From Hirudo medicinalis (Eukaryota > Annelida > Clitellata > Hirudinida > Hirudinidae), in the NCBI GenBank assembly GCA_011800805.1, contig MPNW01000136.1, forward strand, positions 109,571-173,570: 64,000 bases of DNA, in the 5' to 3' direction. A program made the translations under genes and the position numbers. The notes beneath the pieces are model-generated. The model searched no databases. It worked only from the letters and a program-made list of their open reading frames with translations, and was not told where the DNA came from. Of the stretch, positions 10,713-25,659 are shown piece by piece; within the stretch, counting starts at the first letter, position 1; every line of letters starts with the position of its first letter.

Positions 10713-12634
10713 ATGGAAGCGAATAGGTTGATTCCAAATCCCACTTTAGCGCCTAGTTCACAGAGTTCAGATACCGATAGTAATGGAGTTTTTGGAGGTT
10801 CCACGGTTGACAGTGTGGCGGGAATCGCGGATGTGATCAGATTAATACCCAATGGGGTGGCACTAGATCTCTCTTGCATAACTAATGAAAATGTTGCTCA
10901 AAATGGTGTAGGAGTTAGTTATACCAATCTGGTAGACTCAGCCAATGTCACTCAGCTTAATCCGTCCTACAATCCTTTGGTTCAAAATTCTACCCAGCCC
11001 ATAAACCGAGTAGATGTTACTGAAAATCTTCCGTCCTTGACAGATTTTGATGTTTCACAAAATTTGCAGTTTACGCCTGTCACACCTGAAGTGAATGCAA
11101 ACCAAAGTTGTTTTTTGAAAGAATTAGACTCAGGCAATGTGCAACTTCTGCAGTCAAATTTGACTCTCGAACCAGGGGAAGTGATTGGTTCTGATCAGCT
11201 GTTGAAAGTAGAAGAGGCTGCTAAACAATTGAACTCAGCTGTTATCAAACAGAATTGGGTGAATATTAATGCATTACCAAACAATCTCACCTATACCATA
11301 ATCGATGCAGCCAACGGTCTGAATTCTCTGAAGCCAGATGTACAAAAACCAACACTTGCCACCCTCCAACCACTCTCTAATGCAAACATCATATCATTGT
11401 GCCAGAAGAATCTAGATTCTCTGGTCAACTTGCAAAAGATTCAGCTGCTTCAAGCCAATTCTGGGAACTTATCTGGGGCTTTAGGTGCCCAGGGGCAATT
11501 TCTTCTACACTCTTTTGCACCAACCAACATTTCGACGATTCCTGCGAGCGAATCGACCACGTACGACCAGCCCAGTTCAACCACAGATTCAAATCAATCA
11601 AACCAAGAGGAAATAAATACCAAGGAAGTAGCAATGAAGATAAGCAATGAACTGAAAAAATACAGCATCCCTCAAGCTGTCTTTGCACAACAGGTAGTGT
11701 TTGTGCTTTAAAATGTTAGCTTTACTTATGACAATACACAATATTTAATAAGTCAACAATAATTTCTTTCTGTTTGTTGTACCTGATCTGAAATTGTGGA
11801 ATCATCTCCAGGTTTTAGGTCGAAGTCAGGGAACTCTGAGCGACCTGCTAAGAAATCCTAAACCATGGAGCAAATTAAAATCTGGGAGGGAAACGTTCAG
11901 ACGCATGTGGAACTGGATGAAGGAGCCTGAATCTGAGAGGATGGCTCAGCTAAGACTATGTGGTCAGATTTCTATATTTTCAGTTGTAAAAAAATCACTT
12001 TTTCTTTCCAACCCAACAGAATGAGTTGTTAATTGACAATTAGCGATTCATTTTCAAGAATGAATTGGTTACGTGTCAAATGCTTCAACAGCATCTTCTA
12101 TGAATCAGGAGGGTCATCCACTGGATTCCAAACCATCTGCATCATCAACTTCTCTCCCCAATGCTTCTGGAATTACTTCTGCACTCCAACCAAGTAGATA
12201 ATTTGCTTCTGTTGGTTTTGATTTTTAATGATCATCACAATTTTGCTGGCTCAGCAACCAATAAAAGGTCTCGAGATGCTGCTCAAGTAGATGCAGGGGA
12301 ATCGACTCCTCCCGGATTTACCGGGAAGAAACCGAGGATGGTGTTTACGGAGATCCAGAGGAGGACTCTCGTTGCCATTTTCAAGGAAATCAAGAGGCCC
12401 AGCAAAGAGATCCAAGCGACGATAGCCGAGCAGTTGGGCCTGAAAGTTTCGACCGTCGTCAATTTCTTCATGAATGCCAGGCGCAGGTCCATCGAAAAGT
12501 ACTTGGACGACACAGTGACCACCACTTCTGCCAGCACGACCACTCTGACCACCAATGAATGCGGCAGCATGAGGTGCACCGTCGCAAAGAACGACGACGT
12601 TTCCAGTAGCGCGGGAGACATGAGCATCTTATAA
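10713..12634 (+). CDS. ONECUT: ONECUT-class cut/homeobox transcription factor (HNF6-like)
   Basis: Four coding exons: 10713-11693, 11812-11962, 12092-12193, 12255-12634, giving 537 aa. The N-terminal ~295 residues are low-complexity Asn/Ser/Thr/Leu-rich and unlike other proteins I know. A single CUT domain lies at about residues 298-378 (NTKEVAMKISNELKKYSIPQ, then RSQGTLSDLLRNPKPWSKLK). It is split by an intron after FAQQ. A Ser/Thr-rich linker in exon 3 precedes the divergent homeodomain at about 435-494. The homeodomain carries KKPRMVFTEIQRRTL and FFMNARRRS, the ONECUT signature with Met at the usual position 50. One cut repeat plus this homeodomain separates ONECUT from CUX (three cuts) and SATB. 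These factors bind DNA in the nucleus and act in neuronal, photoreceptor and endodermal differentiation in other animals. The ATG at 10713 is the first in this frame. Confidence 0.95.
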
Positions 12635-15600
12635 ACGTCGGAGCATTGTCGACGAGCACCATGCAAGTCTTTTATTACCATAAATTTTTCAAAAGATCCT
12701 GAAAATGTCCTAGTGTTTGAGCCAGTGTTTAAACAGCAATACTGCAAAGAGAGACTCGGGTTTTGAAATTGTCATTCATTACGACTTTGATTATTCAGAT
12801 GAATTGTTTCAATTAACCACGATGATATCAGTTGTTATAAATATTTCTTCCTTGACGTTTATTCATATTTCAATATTTAGTAAATTCATGATATTAGAAC
12901 TAGTCACCTTCATGCCTCTTGTTCATTCCAATATATTTTGTTTTTCAAACTCATGTCCAGGCATTCCATTGTTTCAGTGTTATTTGTTTTCAACTTTCAA
13001 GATGCTTTCTGCTTGACATTGGTTTTGTAAATGGCAAATTAATTACAATTAATTGATTAAATTATGTTAATTAATTACATTAATAGCTTGCTGTTGGTTA
13101 TTTATCCGTACCTTATCTATCATGCGTCGTTACCTATAGTCAACAACTCTTATTTGCTTACTTTTTTGATAAGTCTTTGACAAAAAATTTACTTTATTTT
13201 ACAGATTGAAACAATTTTATGAGTGATTTACCTTTTCTGAAACATCTAAATTTGGCTGTCTTCATTGCTATTTCTAAACATTGGTTTTGTTATCTAAAAT
13301 AAGATGGTCTTTCTTAAAAGTAACACAATCGCCATTACTTACGTGCATCACGGAAGTACCTTCGTTCGAGTGGTTTGTTGGTGCATTTTGTTGCAAATCA
13401 TTTCTGGTTCTATTTGAAAGTTTATCATGTCGTAAGGGTATTCCTTACTTTGCATTCCTGCAATCGGAGGTTTTCCTACTCAGCCGTTCGACCATTTAAG
13501 ATCTGTTTCCACATAGGTTAAATATTTAGTTGCCATGTCATTGTTTTCACTTTTCTAGTCATTTATTTGAATTTTCTCTCTTCAGTTAGTCGTTAGAACT
13601 AGGTTCGTTTTAATTTTTTCATACTTGGCTGATGGCCTTCACGAGCTAATTTGTTTTCTATGTTGAAATTTCTTTGGTGCTACCATGTTGTGTTGTGATT
13701 TTCCAGTTTTTGTAAGCGTCACTTCTCTTGGAAATGAAAATCGTTTCTGGATTTTCGTCGCTTTAGACATCAGCGGTAGAATGTTGCGTGTTGATCCTCG
13801 TCGTCGTTGCATATCCATTTGTGTTTCTGAATGCAAAGGTTGCGTGCGGAAGGAAGCATTGCGCGTTGAATCTTTCAAGCATTCCTCTCTTGTTGATGTG
13901 CGGAAGTAATTCTTTGCTTTCGAAAGAAGTATGATGTAAACTCTGTGAAGTTAAAGTGTATTGATTTTTATAATTAAACTTTTTACAGGTGAACTGATGA
14001 TTTTAATGTTTGCTTAGTTGTTACATTTTACTGACCAACTATGATGTATTTGTAAACATTTTTGTCACTAAATTTTCTTCGCTTTGTTTTAAGTTTTGTC
14101 ATGATGGGTGCATGTCCTGTTAATAGTGCATCGAGTATTTTATGCAATTTCGTCATCTTTTCGGTAGTCGAAAGTAATTTGAAGAAATAAATGTGAGAAA
14201 CATTTCATTGTGTTTGGTAAATATTCTCACGATGTTTAGAAATAATCTTGTATTTGTAACAATTCTAGTTTGTGACTACATTAGAATATTTAATGCAGCA
14301 TGAGAATTGTTTGCAATTCTCTTGTATTTGGTGATGGTAGAGTTTTGCTGCTCTAATTTTTTAATGAACCTTTAAATGGCGTGGGAAAAAGTGCAAAAAT
14401 GAAATTCGGAAAACATGGATTACATCCAAGTGCCTAGTGGTTAGTAGACTTTGTGACAGTAGGAATAATCAAAAAACAGCCATAATAACAGAAAGGCTTT
14501 CATGGACTGATGGCTAATATAACGTGATACGAATTCATTTCATTATTCAAAAAAGTTTTACTTCACATGAGCTTTGTCTTTATTTTTATTGTAACATACA
14601 GCCCCAGTCTCTCCTAATCTTATCCATCCCAAAGAGATGTAGATATCGCCACACATTGCCTTCCAGTTTTGCAAGGAAGGAACCTCATAATCAGATTTGT
14701 AATTTGGATATTATTACTAATTTGCTAATTGCTAATGAAATTACTTAATAATCTGTGATCTTGAAGTTCACTTGAACACACGCCACTATAACCAAATTCG
14801 GATTCATTGGGTCTCTGCATTAATATCTATTTCCGATATTTCTACTTAGTCACTTTAATAAGAAACCGTTTGCCACAACGTGTTAAGGATAGTTAAATAT
14901 TGAATTTAAATAATTATTAGATAAATATGTGCGAAGCATGCATTTATGCAGCGCCACTTTCATAGATGAGATGTTTTACGAGCGAAATTTATTTAAAAGA
15001 ACGTTAAAAGAACACAAAATACTAGCGACGATTACAACTTCAGATTTAGTCTTCCTAATTTACTTAGACGAATTACATATTTGTTATTAATAATAAATGG
15101 TAATAAGTTGGGCTACCAATTAATACTCAGGAGGAAGCAAAAATCAGCCAGAAAAGTGTATTGTTTAATTTGTGGAAGTCCTCTATCAGTTTTGTTTCAA
15201 ACATTAATAACAACATAACATCAAATTTACGCTGCTGTGAGTAACATTAGCAATACTCTGAAAGTGGTCACCAGGCGATCAATACTTGGTAGTGCATTTC
15301 TCTATTGTCAAGCATAAGTTGTTGTCAAATGTTTGATCGATCATAAGCGAACCAGTTTAGTGAAAATCTTTCGATAGTACGAGGAGTTGCTTTAGATAGT
15401 TGAAATAAGTGCTAAATACTGTAAGTAACGTCACCATAACTTGAATCTGGTCGCATTATTAGTAAGGTTTCTCGTTACTAAAGTGCAAACACCTCAATGG
15501 CCGACCGACTATGTTGGTTTCGCCATATACCGGTGTGATATATGGCAGCTCGAATCTATCGACATTTATTATCCTTTCAATTCTAGAAAAGGAAACGCAT

Positions 15601-15673
15601 CTAAAACAATTTTTTATTCATTTAATTTACCAATTAAAATAGTAAAAACACTAAGATAATCAATTTACATCAA
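12635..15673. other. ONECUT 3' flank and intergenic region upstream of SLC12A8
   Basis: No conserved exon seen. The first part is plausibly a long AT-rich 3' UTR of ONECUT; an AATAAA at 14186-14191 is one candidate poly(A) signal. The last few hundred bases should contain the SLC12A8 promoter and 5' UTR. Overlapping open frames on both strands near 13640-13910 do not resemble any family. Confidence 0.5.
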
Positions 15674-18600
15674 ATGGAGGAGCAGACGGATATTTCTGAG
15701 AAGCGCCACGAAGATGTTTCTAGCTTGGATATTGTTGATAGCAATTCGAAATCCGACGGAAATGTCCTTCAATCCGTGGATTTAAATGAAAATTCGCAGA
15801 AGCAGTTCAGTCATCAGGTAATTATGGTAGTTCTTCATTTTATTTGTTTAGTCCTTTAGATTATAAACTAATTGTGCTAATTTTGAGACCTCCCCCGCGG
15901 AAGAAGAGCCGTGGTGGCAAGCAGACCTGAGTCTTCTTTCACCAAAACTGTTTGGTGCTTGGGACGGAGTATTTACGTCGTGCATGGTCAACATTTTTGG
16001 AGTGGTTATATTTTTGAGGACAGGATGGATCGTAGTTGGTATATTTCTTTATTCAATTCGGATTTTAATGGCAGCACATTCTAACAACTTGGTTTTGGGC
16101 AGGGTAATGCCGGTCTCGACTTCACTTTTATCATCATCGCTTTGACGGAGAGTGTATCCGTGGTAACAGTTTTCAGCGCCATAGGGATATGCCACAAGGG
16201 TCAGGTGGAGTGCACCGGTGGTGTCTATACGCTCATACGCCATGTACTTGGTAGTAAAGTGGCGACTCCAGTGGCTCTTCTCTACTGCTTGGGACAGGTC
16301 GTACGTTTTTTCAAAGTAATGTAAGTCTGAGAATGAGTATTTCTCATCTTGTTGCGAAATGCACTTTAATTATATCATCATCTCCATCAAAACTAAAAAT
16401 ACAAATTGTGGTTTATATGGAATTTATATGAATTAAATAATTATAATTTTGAGAGTTAGGAGTATTAAGTATTATATTTTTCAGGCCATATCATGTTCTC
16501 TGTGTGTACTGGCATTTGGAGAATCAATATTGGATCTCCTCTCTTGGAAAAATATCTGGCTTGAAAGACTTATTGCATGTACTGCACTCTTGTTCATATT
16601 AGGTGAACATTTGATTTATTGAATGATTTTGAAAATCGTAACTTAAAAGTAAAATGCACTTAAATATCACTCTGAAATCTTTCGATCATTGATGATAGGT
16701 GTTCTGGCACTGGGAGTGACGTGGTTAATTGGCCTCCAGATCCTGTTAATTGTTCTTCTTTTCATAGCAATTTTTGACTTCTTGCTTGGTTCCTTCATCA
16801 CCAAGGATCCAGGTGAGTAAATTTAAATCATAACGTCAGGGACAATAATTTATATTTGTAAACAGTATGGGTTATGAATGGGATGCAATCTTAATTGACT
16901 GTTTCAAAGTAAATTATAAAAGCCTCTTTTCGTGATGATCAACATTTTTGCCAATGTTACGGTTCAATAATCAAATTAATTTAACAGTGAAGGGTGTCGT
17001 TGGTTATAGCAAGGAACATTTTTTAAACAACACCGGTCCTGGATACTTAGATGGGGAGAATTTCTTCTCTGTGTTAGGGGTTTTCTTTCCCATGTCCTGT
17101 GGAGTTTTGGCAGGCTTCCAGATGGCAGGGGATGTCAAAAACCCACCCAAAGATATTCCCAAGGGGAGTTTGGCAGCTGTTTTGGTGAGGTATGATAAAA
17201 CTTGTACTGGCAAGAGATTTTGAACATGTGCTGATATTGATTTATGTTGTCACAGCTCAGCCATCTACTTGATGTTCGCATTTGTTTTCTCCTTCACGTG
17301 CACACGAGAGGCCCTCAAAGCAGATTTCATGATTGCCGAGAAGGTTTAACCTTTGAACTTAATTAATCTTTAGTCAAAGATGCTGCTCATTTGTAGTCAG
17401 GGAGATTTTATAATGATAAAGCACAAAAAAAGACTTTTAATTACAATCAACTTTTGCGTGAAATGTGGGAAAAGGAATCTAGAACCTTAAAATTGAATTA
17501 ATACTCTTAAGCTGATGACATATATTTATGAAATTGATTTAAATTATTGTTTTTTTTGTTCCATCCTTGTGTTAATATTTGTTTTGATGGTGGGTTTGAT
17601 CAATTTTGCATCTCCTTTTTGCTGCTTTTTATAAAAAATAATCCTCAATCAGTGTTTATAAATAACATTAATAACAGTTTATTATTAATGATCGTATCAA
17701 TAATGTTTAAAATTTCCAATCTGCAAAGATCGTCACTCATGATACACGATGTGTTATATATAACTATTATCTTTTTTTTTAGACCGGCTTCGCCAGTCAA
17801 ACATTTTTTATCCATTATAATTAATTTTATTATTTACGTCCTTCAAATTCAGACAGTTACTTGCCCTCAAAGAACTGGGCGACTAGGACGGTGCCCCAGT
17901 AACGGGACTCGAACTCGTTCTGCCATCGTTTATTTATTTATTTAACTAAGATGATTTGGACTAACTATGCTCCTTGCTCCCAGTAGCTCTCGAGTTTAAA
18001 GCTCGTATGCGATTTAGGAGTAGGTGAATGTTGGAAAACTTGAAAGTTGAAAATAGCACAGTTGACCTAAGAAGGGCATAGAGACATGTGCAAATTTCAA
18101 GTCGCTACTGTTCACCGTTTGGGAGGAGTTCTTGGGACAGACAGATATACACATGCACTTTCTGTTTTATATTATAGATAATTTTCATGCGCAGGTATCT
18201 GCCACTCAAGTATTATGGTTAGTTGGACTGTACCAACTGTCCCTTTCATCAGCTGTTGGTAACCTGTGTGGATGCCCAACTGCACTTATGGGAGTGGCTG
18301 CTGACAGGGTCATAACCTTTCTAAATCCCCTTTCTAAAGGGGTTAGTCATTGGCATATTTTGTATTTTATAATAAAGAAAATTAGAAAATTTGATATTTA
18401 TAACAATCAGCGAATAATACTTTGCACCGAATAACTTCATTTATCTTATAACAGAAATGCTACTTAACCTACTTTTTCAATAATTACCGTAAATAATGTA
18501 TAAATAATACCATGTAATTAGACTGGACCAAACCAAGTTCCCTTCCTGGCGACTTCATCTCTAGCAGGAGTCAGTACAGTCTTCCTCTTGTTTGGGCATC

Positions 18601-20678
18601 TTAACAGCCTCAGTGTCATAACCACTGTGCTGTACTTAATAGCATATGCCTTTGTGAACTATTCTTATTTTGAGCTCTGCATGTCCATTAGACAAAACAT
18701 TGTCCCTGAAAGCAAATCAAAGATCAAAAGAAAGTCTGACATTAACAAATCTAAAGAAGGTTCTTTAGTGAATTTAATTCAGACTTTGTAACTTTTTATT
18801 GTCAGTTATTGTTAGTTGATATTTAACTAGTTAATATTTGCTTCATGATGTATAATTATAGTAAATGTGTTTGTAAGAACAGAATGTCTTAATCTATGTA
18901 AAGTGGTGTCTAACCAAAAACACAAATTTGAATCCCAAGAGCCTGCCAAAACCTCAAAAATCTTTCCTAGTTATGGCTCCATAATTAAAGACGAAGACGT
19001 CGTTGGTTAGTCCAACTAGATGCTTTATCCATATTATATTGCTTGTTCGGTCAGATTTAAGAAAGGTGCTTGTTGTGTGTTTCTAGATGCATGTGGGGTG
19101 CAATATTTCAGCAATTATGTTGTTGTCTTTTAGATTTTAAAAAATAATGGTAATTCGTGCTCAAGTCTTTTATTTTGCCGTCATTTTTGCTCTTTAGATT
19201 TCTTTTCAGCTTCAATAAACATGTGCATCTGTAAATCTTGTAAATCTATCAATCTATGAATCCACTTGACATTTTCAACTGCAACCACCATATATTTATA
19301 TTACATGATTGCATCTGGTGAAATTATATCTAATATATAGCTAGTGCATATGTAATCCATTTTATTGTGAATATAACGTATGTTGCTGCTACTATCTGCA
19401 TGTTAAGATTTTCTTCGGTTGTTGCCTATTTGGAAAATCTTGTGGATTGATGATGTTGTTTTGAATCTCAAAATCATTAATCTTCATCGAACTTCATCAT
19501 TTCAGATTCTGACCTGCAAAAAGATGTTGATCTGATGTTTGAAATGTCAGTTCAGTGGAGCTTTGCAACCATTTGTCATCCCTTTGTTTCCCTGATAGGA
19601 GTATGTTCTTGTACTGATTAAACTTCCTGTTTTTTTTACAGTATCAGGACTCATCTAGTGAAAACTTTTAATATCAATTTTTCAATGCTTAATTCTACTC
19701 TTTTGAATTCGAATTTTTAGTTTATCCGAGTTTTTAATTATTTTCATTTAATTTAATCAGGCTGTTTGCTGCCTGGTATCAGCTTTTCTCATTGATTGGA
19801 TGTACACATTAATTAGTCTCTTGTGTGTCCTTATTGTTTGGTTCGTCATTGGAATTTTCAACCCAGGTGTTCCTGCAGGTGAAATGCTTCGTCTTAAAAA
19901 TGCATTCTTTCTGTTTTTAATTGAAATATATTTCAATATTTATAATTACACTAAGTTACCAGGTTTTCAAACGTACCACTCTGCTTATAAAAATTTGGTT
20001 TAACAATATTTTTAACAATATTTGATTTATTTTGTATGCTTAAAGGATTTCATTTACATTGCTTTGTGCATGGAAATGTTGATATGATAAAATTGGTGTG
20101 TGCGATATTTTCACTTTAAATGTTTAATCGTTGTTATTTTATTTAAATGTAATGTGATAATGCATTGTGAGCAATTCTCAAAATTCAGTTCAAGTTGTCC
20201 TTCACATTTGTGATTGGTCTTTTCATTAGTTTTCTTCATAAAATATTTATTGACCACTACAAATATTGTCTAAGTTAATATATTAGTTGTTACGCATTTT
20301 AGGATCAGCAAAGTTCAGCTACTTGAAATGGGCAAGAAAAAACTTTAGTTCACTTGGCAGGTTGAAATATTTGTATTCATGAACTGAAATCCCACTCGCT
20401 CTCATTCAATTTTTTTTTAATTAAATACATTTAATTATATGCTTTAAAGTTGTTTATTTGCTTTTCAATATTTATTATTGCTTATCTACTATTCTTTTCG
20501 GATTAGGTCTGCACCCACCCATGAAAATCAATTCATTATCACCAAACCACTTCCAAAGATGAGCCTGAAAATTACCAGACAATCTTTAACCAATTCTGAT
20601 ATTCCTGGATGCGTTGATCCAAATTATTTAAAGCTCACTGAAGGCGGATACAATTTTGAAGAAAAAGAAAGCAGTTGA
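15674..20678 (+). CDS. SLC12A8: SLC12A8-type cation-chloride cotransporter family member
   Basis: Fourteen coding exons: 15674-15817, 15888-16031, 16103-16297, 16485-16602, 16699-16812, 16988-17189, 17256-17343, 18195-18341, 18522-18759, 18904-19005, 19506-19600, 19761-19878, 20303-20360, 20507-20678 (about 644 aa). The membrane core starts with [20 protein letters not shown], then [20 protein letters not shown], typical of SLC12A8. Later landmarks are [31 protein letters not shown] with [41 protein letters not shown] and [14 protein letters not shown]. As in SLC12A8, a cytosolic loop (exons 9-11, with FPSYGS) precedes two more hydrophobic segments (exons 11-12) and a short tail. SLC12A8 is the divergent SLC12 member, proposed in mammals to carry polyamines/amino acids or nicotinamide mononucleotide; the substrate here is unknown. 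The exon 2 donor (ATC|GTAG) and the exon 9/10 junction are weak and least certain. Confidence 0.93.
17780..18000 (-). mobile_element. SINE-like retroelement fragments in SLC12A8 intron 7
   Basis: Read on the minus strand, 17961-17944 matches the core AGTCCAAATCATCTTAGT shared with copies at 41961 and 46561. It is followed by an (AAAT)n tail. Directly after the tail comes a tRNA B-box-like stretch, GAGTTCGAGTCCCGTTAC (about 17907-17890), and CCTAGTCGCCCAG. These look like two short retroelements side by side. No clear A box is seen here. Confidence 0.55.
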
Positions 20679-20741
20679 TTGTTTCTGATCAGTCTCGTAT
20701 TATCGTGCATTAATATCGTTACCACATCTTTAATTGTTCCT

Positions 20742-20747
20742 AATAAA
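20742..20747 (+). terminator. Poly(A) signal of SLC12A8
   Basis: AATAAA 64 nt after the stop codon, the first canonical signal downstream. Confidence 0.75.
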
Positions 20748-21397
20748 ACCAGAAGTGCTTTGACCGCAACTAAACCATTGTTATGTTATAGCTCGATGTT
20801 TGGACAACATGTGCCTGTCTAAATTAGCACTCTGCTGCTTTTGGTTAAGAGTAGAGGCAATGAGCTATTCAGATTAGAGTGGAGACAGCGAAGGGCATGC
20901 CTAGGTTGTGCTTTGCTGCTTTAAGGTAATCGCAGTCAATTTATCAATGGGGATTGGGGTCATAAATCACAAACTCTGAACTTAGCTGCATGTTGGTTAT
21001 ATGGTGACACATGATTTTTGAATAATCTGGTTATCCCGTATGTACACATACGTTGAAGTGCATTTTTGTGAAAATCCTTTCATGGCTGGCAGATCTGTTA
21101 GTCACTAAATTGTTAGTTGTTAAAATGTAGGAACAAACGTAATTTGTATAATTTTAAGTACATACTTAAATTTTTACTTATCTTATGCCAATTAGAAGAA
21201 TTTCTAACTAATTTCAGATGGATTTTAATTTTTAAAGATTTTAATACTTAATTTATTTTTAAATAGATTTTTAAAAATGTTACATTATGGCTCAAAACAG
21301 AATTTAATTTAGTGAAGCAAATATCGCCTTGCGACTGCATTGGTAATCCATCTTACCCTCTCTGCGACCGCCATTATCAGATATTAATTCACGGAAA
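20748..21397. promoter_or_regulatory. Intergenic region between SLC12A8 and the PP2A A-subunit gene
   Basis: About 650 bp without an exon. It should include the promoter and 5' UTR of the PP2A gene. No specific element is recognised. Confidence 0.4.
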
Positions 21398-24719
<3,322 letters not shown>

Positions 24720-25659
24720 ATCCTGGGATGCAACTCTTCTAGGTCAGAATTTCATGCTAAGAGCCAAAAAATGGACAAGGCCACGACTAAATTGGAGTTT
24801 TTCTTTGCAGACATTTGATTTAAATACTGGAGTCCAATGTTGGTGGACAACATTCGAATTTGTACTTTCACTCTATTTGCACCCTTAATTATTTTTTATA
24901 TGGATAGCATAAATGTCTTTGGCCACCTCCCTAAGAATATGGAACAAAGTCTTGACTTCAAATGATTAAGACGTGCATCCCCACTTTTAATCATGGCGTT
25001 TGTGATCTGTTTTTATTTATTGCCGTAGAGATGGAACAAGTTTGTTTTTCATAAAATTAGGTAAAACGCCACAGCGGTGCTTTACCTTGTGGGAGAATGA
25101 ACTTTTGTGAAAAATTGTCTGGGTTCGGTGATGTCCGTTTGTCATGTGAGCATAGCTAACCACTTAGTGAATCTAATTTGGCCTCATTTGGGAAATAAAA
25201 ATTTCATATGCACTCAATTGTTAACTGGGCTGGCAAAACATGTAAAGTCTTGCAATCTGGGAGGTCTGACATCCCCATGGGTCTCCTTTTTGCTCTCTGT
25301 GGTCTAGCCTATTCTTGTCTGAAGCTCGCTTCCCCATAGCACATCTGCCTCTTATTCCTTACAATGTTCCAAAAACAACATGCCGACTCTCGTATTCACC
25401 TCCTCCAAATCCCTGACCTTTGTCCATCCTCACCATCCAGTCCATAGATCGACCGAGGCTTCTCCTATCTCACTCTCAACCAACAAGAGCTCTTCAAGCA
25501 TCAGCTGAAGACTCAACTCTATTGAATCCAGAAACCAAGGCACTCTTGCACAACATAAATGAATTATTAAAACATTAGGCTAGGCTGATTTTTTGCTAAA
25601 ATTTCCCTCTAAAACATGTCCTAGATCGAAATTTCTTGGGTTTTGTTGTGTCTTTGGAG
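24720..25659. other. Tail-to-tail spacer of PP2A-A and NDUFA9
   Basis: About 940 bp between two stop codons, presumably both 3' UTRs. AATAAA at 25194-25199 is a candidate signal for the plus-strand gene. No conserved open frame is seen. Confidence 0.5.

Noticed and set aside
13639..13909. Frames on both strands
   Set aside because: Chance open frames in the ONECUT 3' flank; low similarity to any family and no splice support.
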